From the NCBI GenBank assembly GCA_041653615.1, contig JBAZEZ010000001.1, positions 78,979-142,978 of the forward strand: a DNA stretch of 64,000 nucleotides, written 5' to 3'. This stretch comes from JAHJUB01 sp041653615 [NCBI: Candidatus Ratteibacteria bacterium] (lineage in GTDB: Bacteria > Ratteibacteria > UBA8468 > MWAK01). Positions within the stretch are counted from its first letter, which is position 1. The number at the start of each line of letters is the position of its first letter. The notes under the pieces are model-generated. The model worked only from the letters and a program-made list of their open reading frames with translations, was not told the origin of the DNA and did not search any database. Both the position numbers and the translations under genes were made by a program. Positions 8,197 through 17,700 of the stretch are shown in pieces.

Positions 8197-8714
8197 TTCT
8201 CCCACTCGCTATAAAGACAACCGCAATAATTTTGATGATAAAGGCCCAGATTTCTGCTTTGGGCGCGTGCCTCTTTCCCGCCTATCCGAAAATCCCGGTA
8301 AAGAAACGGAACTCCAACCTTCTCGCCTATTTCCAAGCCGAGTTCTTTCAGGGCCTGGTGGTCCTGGTAACTGCTGGCCAGAAGCGTGGTGGTAAAAACA
8401 TCAAAGCCGCCTGTTTTCGCGGCCAGAGCAACTTTTTCCAGACGGTGCCGCCAACAGAAGAGACACCGACTTCCTTCGCGCTGAGCTCCGACCAATTCGG
8501 AAAGAAAACCGGAAAAATCCGCCGGCTCCACCAACCAGGATATCCGGAGATTCTCAAACAGAAAACCGGCGGTCATCAGCCGCCGCTGGTATTCAGAGTA
8601 AGGATGGATATTCGGATTATACCAATAACCGGTTAGTTGATTCCCTTCCTTAATAAGCGCTTCTTGAGGACCCAAAACACAGGGTCCGCAGCAGACATGA
8701 AGCAGAATACGCAC
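8181..8714 (-). CDS. queH: Epoxyqueuosine reductase QueH
   Basis: A 177-residue QueH/DUF208 protein. It has the N-terminal LLHVCCGPC cysteine motif, the central GSRCLFCWRHRL motif near residue 85 and the C-terminal QNYCGCLYSEW motif. These cysteines bind metal and iron-sulfur clusters in the enzyme, which reduces epoxyqueuosine to queuosine in tRNA. The start codon is GTG at 8714. The last residues (FNER) and the stop come from a repeat element. A good promoter (TTGACG-18-TAAAAT) lies right in front of the GTG. Confidence 0.92.
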   Translation of the reverse strand: MRILLHVCCGPCVLGPQEALIKEGNQLTGYWYNPNIHPYSEYQRRLMTAGFLFENLRISWLVEPADFSGFLSELVGAQREGSRCLFCWRHRLEKVALAAKTGGFDVFTTTLLASSYQDHQALKELGLEIGEKVGVPFLYRDFRIGGKEARAQSRNLGLYHQNYCGCLYSEWEKFNER

Positions 8715-8720
8715 GTTTTT

Positions 8721-8750
8721 ATTTTAGCATTAGCGCGGAAGATGCGTCAA
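8721..8750 (-). promoter_or_regulatory. queH promoter, probably leaderless transcript
   Basis: On the minus strand TTGACG (8750-8745) and TAAAAT (8726-8721) are 18 bases apart. Six bases separate the -10 box from the GTG start at 8714, so transcription would begin at or next to the start codon. Confidence 0.5.
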
Positions 8751-8756
8751 TTATGT

Positions 8757-8762
8757 TATAAT
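8757..8762 (+). promoter_or_regulatory. -10 box for the 8771 gene, probably leaderless
   Basis: A perfect TATAAT ends eight bases before the ATG at 8771. No convincing -35 box is seen. It lies back to back with the queH promoter in a 56-base gap. Confidence 0.45.
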
Positions 8763-8770
8763 TTTCAAAG

Positions 8771-9157
8771 ATGGAATGGAAATCGTTCGGGGATAATATC
8801 TCGGTAACCGGAAACCTGAGGGAAGTACGCTCGTTAAAATTGCCAGACGCTCTCGGTAATTTCCGGCGTTACCGGGTTACCACCACCTGGGATTTAGACC
8901 GGTACGCTTTCACCCGGACGCCGGCCGTCGGACGTCTGGCCAAAGACAATAAAGAGGGTAAAATCGGCGCGGTGGTAATGGGGCGCAGCGGCGGTTACCT
9001 GAAAGTCGGGCGGTTTCCAAACCGGCAGACATTTCTTTTTGTCCCGCTGAACAGTCTCAGCCAAAAAGTAAAAAACGGCCTGCTCAAAAACGAGAACTTT
9101 GACCTCTTCCTGGAAGGAAACCTGCTCTTCGCCCGCCTTCGCTCGGCGGAGCTTTAG
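8771..9157 (+). CDS. Conserved-looking protein of unknown function
   Basis: A 128-residue soluble protein that I do not recognise. It is rich in arginine and beta-type patterns: VTGNLREVRSLKLPDALGNF, RYRVTTTWDLDRYAF, KIGAVVMGRSGGYLKVGRF. It has no signal peptide, membrane segment or cysteine motif. Codon use resembles its neighbours, and the -10 box immediately in front supports expression. It is divergent from queH. The gene stops just before a region of small palindromes. Confidence 0.6.
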   Translation: MEWKSFGDNISVTGNLREVRSLKLPDALGNFRRYRVTTTWDLDRYAFTRTPAVGRLAKDNKEGKIGAVVMGRSGGYLKVGRFPNRQTFLFVPLNSLSQKVKNGLLKNENFDLFLEGNLLFARLRSAEL

Positions 9158-9276
9158 TAAAAACGAGCTTAACAAAACAACACGAGCTTCCGCCTGCGCG
9201 CAAGGCTTCGGCGGACACAGTCGGCGGGCAAAGCCCGCCAACGGGAATGACGGGGCTGAAATTTGGAGTTTTTAAA

Positions 9277-9304
9277 TTGACGAATAGATATATCGGAGTA
9301 AAAT
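9277..9304 (+). promoter_or_regulatory. Promoter-like pair upstream of the LolA-like gene
   Basis: TTGACG (9277-9282) and TAAAAT (9299-9304) are 16 bases apart. A competing reading is that GGAG at 9295-9298 is a ribosome-binding site for a 22-codon frame starting at 9305 (see findings). Confidence 0.35.
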
Positions 9305-9369
9305 ATGACAGATAAGACAAGACATCAGGCTAAAATATTTCTTTTTGATGAGCAAGGGGAGGATTCCAA

Positions 9370-10260
9370 ATGAATACTGTAAAGAGAATAATTTTAAAGG
9401 TATTTTTTATAGGTTGGATAGTTGCGTTAAGCACCAGTTACTCTTTTGCAAGTAGTGAACAAGTTCCATCAGTTGATTTTTTAGTAACATCTTTAAAGAT
9501 ACAAGAAAGCCAAAGTTCCCCTGCTCTTAGCGTAAAATGGAAAACAATCGGTTTTATTAATGGTGTAAAGACAACAGGAAGTCGTGAAGTTTGGTACGTG
9601 CGGACCCCCAAAATTCTATTTCTGGAATCTAAATATTTTAAAAACGGCGTGTGGCGCATGACCAACAAAGAGCGATACGAAATAGACACTAATTTCTGGA
9701 AAGCCATAACAATTAACCCAAGCGGCGAACAGACGGGTGAATTCGGAACCGGAATTCAAAGTAGCGGATTAAGCAGCGGAGATATGGTTGAAACAGTTTA
9801 TACTCCCGTAGTTGGTACTGCTGCAGGATGGACCCTTCTTGATTTGCTTAAAAGCGGCAAAGTCAATATAAATAGCGATAAGAAAGCCATCAATGGTATT
9901 CCTTGCTGGGTAATTGAAGGAAATAAGAGTTTAGGCTATGAAAAAGATTGGAAGGCTTACCTTGACCCTGCAATCGGTTTTTGTCCAAGATTGATTGAAA
10001 TTAGCGGCCCATCAGAAGAAAGAACGGTTTCTTTCGAAGAATACACGCAGATTAAAGGCGGGGTATGGTTTCCTAAATCTATGGTTATGACTAAACGAGG
10101 GACAGACGCAAATGGCAAGTCTTACGAAAATAAAAGCGTGTTTTCAATTACAGATGTATCTGCCGGTGTAGCAGTGTCTCCGGAAAGTACTTCCATAGAT
10201 TTTCCATCAGGAATTACATTGCGTGATTTAGACACCGAGAGACGATTAAAAGCGAATTGA
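9370..10260 (+). CDS. Secreted LolA-like / outer-membrane lipoprotein-sorting-like protein
   Basis: A 296-residue protein with a signal peptide (hydrophobic core about residues 8-25, cleavage near SFASS). The mature part shows the pattern of LolA-like half-barrels: REVWYVRTPKILFLESKYF, WVIEGNKSLGYEKDWKAYLD, then a YTQIKGGVWFPKSMVMTKRG strand set. LolA itself carries lipoproteins across the periplasm. This protein is longer and only fold-like, so its cargo is unknown. The DNA is more AT-rich than neighbouring genes, which suggests a more recent arrival. A GGGGAGG ribosome-binding site precedes the ATG. Confidence 0.6.
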   Translation: MNTVKRIILKVFFIGWIVALSTSYSFASSEQVPSVDFLVTSLKIQESQSSPALSVKWKTIGFINGVKTTGSREVWYVRTPKILFLESKYFKNGVWRMTNKERYEIDTNFWKAITINPSGEQTGEFGTGIQSSGLSSGDMVETVYTPVVGTAAGWTLLDLLKSGKVNINSDKKAINGIPCWVIEGNKSLGYEKDWKAYLDPAIGFCPRLIEISGPSEERTVSFEEYTQIKGGVWFPKSMVMTKRGTDANGKSYENKSVFSITDVSAGVAVSPESTSIDFPSGITLRDLDTERRLKAN

Positions 10261-10519
10261 TATAAAATTTGGTGGGCGATGTTGGAAGAACTGCCGGGAG
10301 GGGGCAGAGCCCCTCCCCTACATTAATGATTGAAAACGAGATTCTTCGCTTACGCTCAGAATGACACAGCGGGCTCGATAAATTGAGCCCCTACATTAAC
10401 GGCGCCGAGCAAGCTCGGCAACTACAAAAAATCCAGTAAATGTTGAAGTGGTGTGGATTCCCGCTTACTACACGCGGGAATGACAAAAAAAGACAGGCGG
10501 GACGCCTGTCCTACTACTC
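10261..10519. repeat. Cluster of small palindromic intergenic repeats
   Basis: No gene is visible between 10261 and 10715. This part is a string of short hairpins that recur in the window. They are GGGGCAGAGCCCC near 10305; GATTCTTCGCTTACGCTCAG near 10341 (also at 61741-61767); GCCGAGCAAGCTCGGC near 10412 (also near 24758); GGATTCCCGC...GCGGGAATGACA at 10455-10485 (also 63830-63860); and GACAGGCGGGACGCCTGTC near 10491 (also near 50500 and 61816). Confidence 0.75.
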
Positions 10520-10718
10520 GTTTTACAGTTTTTCTTCAAGCGAGGATTGTCTGTTTCGCAGAACTTAGCGGAGAGACGGAAACAAGACAAGCAGAATGAG
10601 GGTATGAGTATCCGTGGCTCATACGGAGTAGTATTGAGAACACGGAGAGTCTCATACCCGAATTGCGTAGTCTTGTCCGGCTCGCAGGTTGTTCAGCGAA
10701 CCAGACAGCCGAGCGCTA
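10520..10718 (+). repeat. Structured ~200-nt dispersed repeat, copy B
   Basis: 199 bases, about 90% like copy C at 50528-50726 by eye. The outer arms are TGTCTGTTTCGC and GCGAACCAGACA. The middle arms begin ACAAGACAAGCA and end GTCTTGT. The upper arms are GGGTATGAG and CTCATACCC, and the apex is CCGTGGCTCATAC...GTATTGAGAACACGG. The final CTA of the repeat is the reverse complement of the rpsG stop codon TAG. Confidence 0.85.
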
Positions 10719-11186
10719 CCACCGATAATGCGCAAACGCCCTATTGGCTTCGGCCATGCGGTGAACTTCATCCCGACGCTTAATAGTCTCGCCTTCGCCC
10801 TTATAAGCATCCAGCAGTTCCCCGGCGAGTTTCTCGGACATCGGTTTTCCTTTGCGCTTGCGGATTATATCCAGCATCCAGCGGATAGCCAGAGACAAGG
10901 AACGAGCCGAAGGAACTTCCATCGGCACCTGGTAGGTGGCGCCGCCGATTCGCCGGCTGCGCACTTCAACCCTGGGACGGGCATTATCTAAGGCCTTTTT
11001 CAAAACGGCGGTCGGATTTTCTTTGGTCTTCTCGCCGATAATATCCATCGTCCGGTAAAAACTGGCGCGGGTAGTGCTCTTCTTGCCGTCATACATCATT
11101 AAATTAATGAATCGGGAAATCTCCAGGCTATTATACTTCGGGTCCACCAACATCTCTCTTTTGCTTGCTTTTCTACGTCTTCCCAT
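10716..11186 (-). CDS. rpsG: 30S ribosomal protein S7
   Basis: 156 residues beginning MGRRRKASKREMLVDPKYNS, with RFINLMMYDGKKSTT and ALDNARPRVEVRSRRIGGAT, typical of S7, which binds the head of 16S rRNA. It follows rpsL after three bases. The usual next genes fusA and tufA are missing: rpsG is the last gene of the operon and tuf lies at the other end. The TAG stop is supplied by repeat copy B. Confidence 0.97.
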   Translation of the reverse strand: MGRRRKASKREMLVDPKYNSLEISRFINLMMYDGKKSTTRASFYRTMDIIGEKTKENPTAVLKKALDNARPRVEVRSRRIGGATYQVPMEVPSARSLSLAIRWMLDIIRKRKGKPMSEKLAGELLDAYKGEGETIKRRDEVHRMAEANRAFAHYRW

Positions 11187-11189
11187 AGG

Positions 11190-11576
11190 TTACTCCGCCT
11201 TTGTTTGTTTGGGCATCTTGGCACCGTAACGGCTTCGGCTGGTCTGACGTCCTACCACGCCTACGGCATCATAAACTCCGCGCACCAGATGATATCTGAC
11301 GCCGGGCAAATCCTTAACGCGGCCGCCTCTCACCAGCACGATTGAGTGTTCCTGCAGGTTGTGCCCGACACCCGGAATATAAGCGATGACTTCCTCTTTA
11401 TTCGAGAGGCGCACCTTGGCGATTTTACGCAACGCCGAATTAGGCTTTTTAGGCGTCATTGTCTTCACGTAAAGACAGACACCGCGCAAAAACGGGTTTC
11501 CGTCTAAAGCCCGCGCTTTAGAGCGTCTGGAACGCTTCTTTCGCATTCCTCTGACTAACTGGTTTATCGTCGGCAT
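11190..11576 (-). CDS. rpsL: 30S ribosomal protein S12
   Basis: 128 residues with the S12 signatures [20 protein letters not shown] and [14 protein letters not shown] followed by [13 protein letters not shown]. The lysines at the positions that give streptomycin resistance when changed (KKPNSA and GGRVKDLPG regions) are the common residues. It lies 146 bases downstream of rpoBC and directly upstream of rpsG. Confidence 0.97.
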   Translation of the reverse strand: MPTINQLVRGMRKKRSRRSKARALDGNPFLRGVCLYVKTMTPKKPNSALRKIAKVRLSNKEEVIAYIPGVGHNLQEHSIVLVRGGRVKDLPGVRYHLVRGVYDAVGVVGRQTSRSRYGAKMPKQTKAE

Positions 11577-11670
11577 ATTGATTGCTCCTTATTGATAGCG
11601 ACCCGGAAATTTTATTCGCCGAAGCCAGTTTTTGGCGTAGACGGGGGTCGCGCTACTACAATACGTGCGA

Positions 11671-11697
11671 TCCGCCTTTGCCAAGGCTACGGCGAGA
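11671..11697. repeat. Small CGCC-type palindrome between rpsL and rpoBC
   Basis: CCGCCTTTGCCAAGGCTACG resembles GCCATAGCCTTGGCGAAGGC at 3472-3492 and the stretch at 19687-19712. These are small hairpins scattered between genes. I see no other feature in the 146-base gap. Confidence 0.5.
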
Positions 11698-11722
11698 CGA
11701 AGTAAATCGCACCGTTACATTA

Positions 11723-14700
11723 CTAAGCGTCCAGGGGATTTATTTTCCCTTTCTTTTTTGAATCCGAATGCTTTTTAGTATCGGTCTCAATGTCCAAGGG
11801 GTTTTTTGGCTCCTTCTTTTTCGCAACCGAATGCTTTTTATCTCCGGACTCACCATTTAGCGATTCCAGCTCTTTATCCTTCATCCGGTTCTCTCTGACC
11901 GTCCGGAGAAAAAAGCCGGTACCGGCCGGAATCAACCGGCCCAAAATCACGTTCTCCTTAATTCCCAGGAGCGGGTCGTCCACCCCCATCAAAGCCGCGT
12001 CGGTCAAAACGCGCAGGGTCTCCTGGAACGAAGCGGCGGAAATAAAACTTTCGCTTGCCAGGGCCACCCGAGTGATACCCATCACCAGAGGCTGCAGCGT
12101 AGCCTGCTGTCCGCCATCCGCTTCAATCCGTTCGTTCTCCCGGGTGGCGCGCACGCGGCTGATTGCCTCTCCCTCCAGGAAGAGTGTATCGCCGGGTTTT
12201 TCAATACGCACCCGGGAAAGCATCTGACGGATAACTATCTCGATGTGCTTATCGTTCAGGGCAACGCCCTCCAGGCGGTAAACCGACTGAATTTCATTAA
12301 GAAGGTATTCGTGAACTTTGTGTTCACCGCCGATACGCAAAAGATCGTCAAGGTCCACCGCACCTTCGGTCAGTTTTTCACCAACCTGAACATAAGAACC
12401 GTCGCTGACTAGGAGATGTTTATCGAACGGAATCAGGTAGGACTTGACCAGGTCGGAAACAACGCTGGAAATTTTAACCACCCGCTGATTCTTTTCGTTT
12501 ATCTCCGTAGATATTTTCCCGTCTATCTCCGAAAGAATGGCCGGATTCTTAGGCCGCCGCGCTTCGAAAAGTTCGGCAATCCGGGGCAATCCGCCGGTAA
12601 TATCCTGAACACGGCCGGTCAACCGGCGCGGGATACGCGCCAGGTTATCGCCGGCAAGCACTTTCTGACCATCTTCCACCATCGGGTGCGTATCCACCGG
12701 CAGATAATGCGAATCTATCTTGTTGCCCGCGGAATCCCTGACTACAACCACCGGAGCGATATCTTCCTTGTGGCTGATAATAACTTTATGGGAATGCTTG
12801 GAAACTTCATCCAACTCTTCTTTGAAAGTGACGCCGAGCTTAAGGCCTTCGTAACTGGCCACCCCCGACTTTTGCGCCACAATCGGCAACATATAAGGGT
12901 CGCGCTTCAAAAGAGAGGTCGCTTCTTTATCCCGTGTCTTGGAATGAACAATGTCTCCGTCTTTAACCTGCAGGATGTCGCCGACTTGGGCCAGATAATG
13001 CTCCACTTCCCTGCCGCGCTCGTCAATCAGCGCCAACTTTGCTCCCCGGTTCAAAACCACCGTCTGGCCGAGCCGGTTGACCGCCGAGAAAAGACCCTGG
13101 AATTTAACGGTATAATTAACCGCCTCTTTTTTCTGCTTAATATCTTTCTGCTGCCGAACCTTCACCTCGGTTTCACCCACAATCCGGCTGGCCGTTCCGC
13201 CGATATGGAACGTGCGCAGAGTAAGCTGGGTGCCGGGTTCGCCGATGGACTGAGCGGCCACGATACCCACCGCCTCTCCTATTTCAACCATCTTGCCGGT
13301 GGTGAGATTCCAGCCGTAGCATTTCTGGCAAAGCCCACGCGGAGCTTTACAGGTCAAAACCGAGCGTATCCGGAACTTTTCAATGCCCATTTCCTCAATC
13401 CGGGCGGCAATTTTTTCCGTTATCAACTCATTGCTCTCTACAATAACTTCATCATTGACGATATCCACAATCCGGTCAACCGCCACCCGGCCGATAATAC
13501 GGTCGCCCAGGGGGACCATCAACCTTTCTCCGTCCCAAACCGGAGTAACCATAACGCCGGAATTGGTCTGACAGTCATCAATAGATATCACCATATCTTG
13601 AGAAACATCAACCAGACGCCGCGAGAGATATCCGGCGTTGGAAGTTTTAAGGGCGGTGTCAACCAGACCTTTGCGTCCGCCGTGGGTGGAGATAAAATAT
13701 TCCATGACCGTAAGACCTTCCCGGAAATTGGCGATAACCGGCGATTCGATAATCTCTCCGATGCCGCCGGTAATCTTTTTGGTCGGCCTGGTCATCAAAC
13801 CGCGCATGGCCATCAGCTGGGTTACCTGCTGCTTGTTGCCGCGGGCTCCGGATTGAACCATCAAATAGATGGGGTTAATCAAGAATTTATTTTCCAGATC
13901 GTTCTTCAACGAGGCGAAAAGATGCTCGCTCAAACGGCTGGTGCAGGAAGTCCAGGTGTCGACAACCTTATGGTAGCGTTCGCCTTCGGTAATAATACCC
14001 TTGCGGTAATCGCTCTCAATCCGATGTACCTCTTTCGCGGTGGTTTCCACCAGTTCTTTTTTGTCTTTCGGAACCGCCAGATCGCGAATACCGATGGTCA
14101 GGCCGGAACGGGTGGCAATCTGGAAACCAACGTCCTTTGCCCGGTCCAAAAATTGGGCGGTTTTTTCATAACCGAAACGGTTATAAATTTCCTTAATCAT
14201 CCGGCCTAAAATCTTGCCGTCCACCAGATTATCGTGGTATTCCATACCGCCGGGCAAAAGTTCATTGAAAAGGATGCGACCCGGCGTAGTCTCAACAATC
14301 GCCCCGTTCATTCGTACCCGGACCGGCTGGTGATAGGAAAGATATTCCGCGTCCAACTTCCTTAAGACCTCATCGACACCGGCGTAAACGGCAAATTTAC
14401 CCCCATCCGGGGAAAGAGTGTTGTTTTTAAGGGTCAGGTAATAACAACCCAGAAGCGCTTCCCGGCTCAAGTTGATGATGGGCTTGCCGCTAGACGGGGA
14501 GAAAACATGCGTTGAAGCGTTCAGTATCAGCTGAGCCTCCATCTGCGCCTCTACGGAAAGCGGCACGTGGACAGCCATTTGGTCACCGTCAAAGTCCGCG
14601 TTAAAGGCGGTACAAACCAGCGGGTGAAGTTTAATTACGTTCTCCTCAATCAGGCGCGGGTAAAAAGCCTGAATGCTCAACCGATGCAAAGTCGGCTGCC

Positions 14701-17700
14701 GGTTAAGGAGAATCGGATGGTTACGGGTTACGTCTTCCAGAATTTCCCAGACTTCCGGGTCGTTCCGTTCCAGGGCCCGTTTGGCGCTGGAAATGGTGTG
14801 TACGTATTCCCGGCGTCTTAATTCTCTTAGGATAAAGGGCGCGAACAACTCCAGAGCCATATGCTTGGGCAGCCCGCATTCGCTCAACTTTAAGTCCGGT
14901 CCGACAACAACCACGGCTCTTCCGGAATAATCAACCCGCTTACCGAGTAGATTCTGGCGGAAACGCCCCTGTTTACCGCGCAACGTATCGGCCAATGATT
15001 TCAAGGGACGGCTGTTCCGACCCAGAACCTGCGGTCCGTGCCGGCCGTTGTCAAAAAGGGCATCAACCGCCTCCTGAAGCATCCGCTTTTCATTGCGGAT
15101 GATGATATCGGGCGCGTGCAATTTCAACAACCGTTTAAGCCGGTTATTCCGGTTAATGATGCGCTGATAAAGGTCGTTAAGGTCTGAGGTGGCAAACCGA
15201 CCGCCCTCTAAAGGAAGCAACGGTCTTAAGTCAGGCGGAATGACCGGAATAACATCCGTAATCATCCATTCCGGTTTGGTGTTGGTGCGCAGCAGACCGT
15301 CGACAATCTTCAACTTCTTGATGATTGCCCGGCGTTGTCCCTGGCTGGAACGAACCTTAGACAATTCTTTCTGCAGGACATCTTTCTCTTTCTCCAGATT
15401 AATGTTCTGCAATAATTCCTTGATAGCCAACGCGCCGATTTCCGCCTTCAGTTTCGGGAATTTGACCAGCGTCTCCCGATATTCCTTTTCGGTAATCAGG
15501 TCCTTCACGCGATGCGGGCTGTCGGCCGGGTCCAGAACCAGGTATCGCTCAAAATAAAGAACTAATTCCAAATGGTTCTGGGACATATCCAGCAGCGTAC
15601 CCATCCAGTTGGAAAGAGATTTGAATATCCAGACGTAACTAACGCAAGCCGCTAACGGAATGTGGCCCGCCCGAGTGCGCCGGACATCCGAAGTGGTCAC
15701 TTCCACGCCGCAACGGTCGCAGACAATGCCCCGGTATTTAACCTTCTTATACTTTCCGCAGGCGCATTCCCAGTCTTTAACCGGACCAAAAATCTTTTCA
15801 CAGAAAAGACCGTCTTTTTCCGCTTTAAACGTACGGTAGTTTATCGTTTCCGGTTTCTTGATTTCGCCGTGGGAAGAAGACTTCACCACCTCCGGAGATG
15901 CCAAAGAAATGGATACCGCTTCTTTTTCTCCGGTCTTCTTAACCAGTTTAATGTCGAAACCCAGACCTTTCAACTCACTCATCAAAACGTTGAACGACTC
16001 CGGGGATTGATAGTAATCAAAATCACGGTCCTTGACAATATTCTCGTAAACTTTCTTTCGACCCTGAATATCATCGCTCTTCACCGTCAAAATTTCCTGC
16101 AGGATATTGCTGGCGCCGTAGCCTTCCAGGGCCCAGACTTCCATTTCGCCGAAGCGCTGACCGCCGAATTGAGCCCGGCCGCCCAAAGGCTGCTGGGTCA
16201 CCAGAGAATACGAACCGACACTGCGGGCGTGAATCTTGTCATCCGCCAGATGGTAAAGTTTCATCATGTAAATATAGCCGCAGGTGGTCTTTACATCAAA
16301 CGGATTACCGGTTACACCATCATAAAGTTGAATCTTGCCGTCTGCCGGCAAGCCCGCTTTCAGAAGTAGTCCGCTAATCTGCTCTTCGCTGGCACTGTTA
16401 AAAATCGGGGTCTGCACCGAAAAACCGAGGGATTTCGCCGCCCAGCCCAGATGGGTTTCCAAAATCTGCCCCACGTTCATCCGGGAAGGAACGCCTAAGG
16501 GATTAAGAACCACATCGACCGGCGTCCCGTCCGGCAAAAACGGCAGGTCCTCCTGCGGAACAATCCGGGCGATTACGCCCTTATTTCCGTGCCGGCCGGA
16601 CATCTTGTCTCCGACGGATACCGGCTTTTTAATCGCAACCTGAACCACAACTTTCCGAACTACGTCGGTACCCAATTCATCGCCTTGCTTGATGTGTTGA
16701 ATCTCGCGTTTGGCTTCTTTCTTTATCTCTTCCAGTCGCTTTTCAAGCGTCCCGCAAAGGGAATTCAACGCTTTTTGCTTTTCGAGGTTGGGTGTTTTAA
16801 GGGACAAAAGAACGGAAAGCGAAGGTTTTTCCTTGATTTTTTGCTGCGGCAAAATTTCTTTAACGCGCCGGGCTGCCTGCTTCAAAAGCTGGTCGGTAAG
16901 ATCTTTCCGGCGCTTCTCCACCCCGCTAATCTCTTCCTGCCGCCTGCTTTCCTCTTCCGTTGATTTTTCTTTGTCTGAAACCCGTTCAAACTTACGAACG
17001 TCCACCACGATTCCCGAAATGCCCGGCGGAGCGTAAAGCGACGTGTTATCAACTTCTCTGGCCTTCTCTCCGAAAATTACGCGGAGAAGACGCTCTTCCG
17101 GAGTCAGCTCTGTTTCACTTCTGGGCGTAACCTTGCCCACCAGAATATCGTTAGGTTTTATGTGGGCGCCGACCCGGATGATACCCTCTTCATCCAAATT
17201 AGCCAGAGTCTCTTCTCCGACATTGGGAATGTCCCGGGTAATTTCTTCCACGCCTAATTCCGTTTCACGCGCCTCCGCCTCAAACTCCTTGATGTGAATG
17301 GAGGTAAATGTGTCATCTTTAACCAGTCGTTCGCTGAGTACGATCGCATCCTCAAAATTGTATCCGCGCCAGGGCAAAAAAGCCACCAAAACATTCTGGC
17401 CGAGAGCCAATTGACCGCTCGCGTCCACCGCCGGACCGTCGGAAATCAAATCACCTTTCTTTATCTTTTGGCCTACCTGCACCAGCGGCCGCTGATTGAA
17501 AACAGTATCCTGGTTAAGATGCTGGAATTTTAAAAGATTATATGTTTTTTCGGTTTCAAGATCTCCCGGTTTATTTTTCTCGGCGGAAATTACAATTTTA
17601 GAGCCATCAACGTAAGTAACCACACCGTCTTCTTCCGCCTTAACGATAACCCCGGAATCCCGAACCACCACGCTTTCAATACCGGTTTTAACCAGAGGCG

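Noticed and set aside
10261-10519. Possible CRISPR-like array of short repeats
   Set aside because: The hairpins differ from one another and have no regular spacing or spacers; no cas gene is present in the window.
10547-10783. Open frames running through the structured repeat copy B
   Set aside because: The repeat's diverged copy A does not keep the frame, while the base pairing is kept; the element is not protein coding.
12416-14209. A 597-codon open frame on the plus strand inside rpoBC
   Set aside because: It lies completely opposite the well-conserved beta' coding sequence, and its translation has no recognisable domain; it is a shadow.
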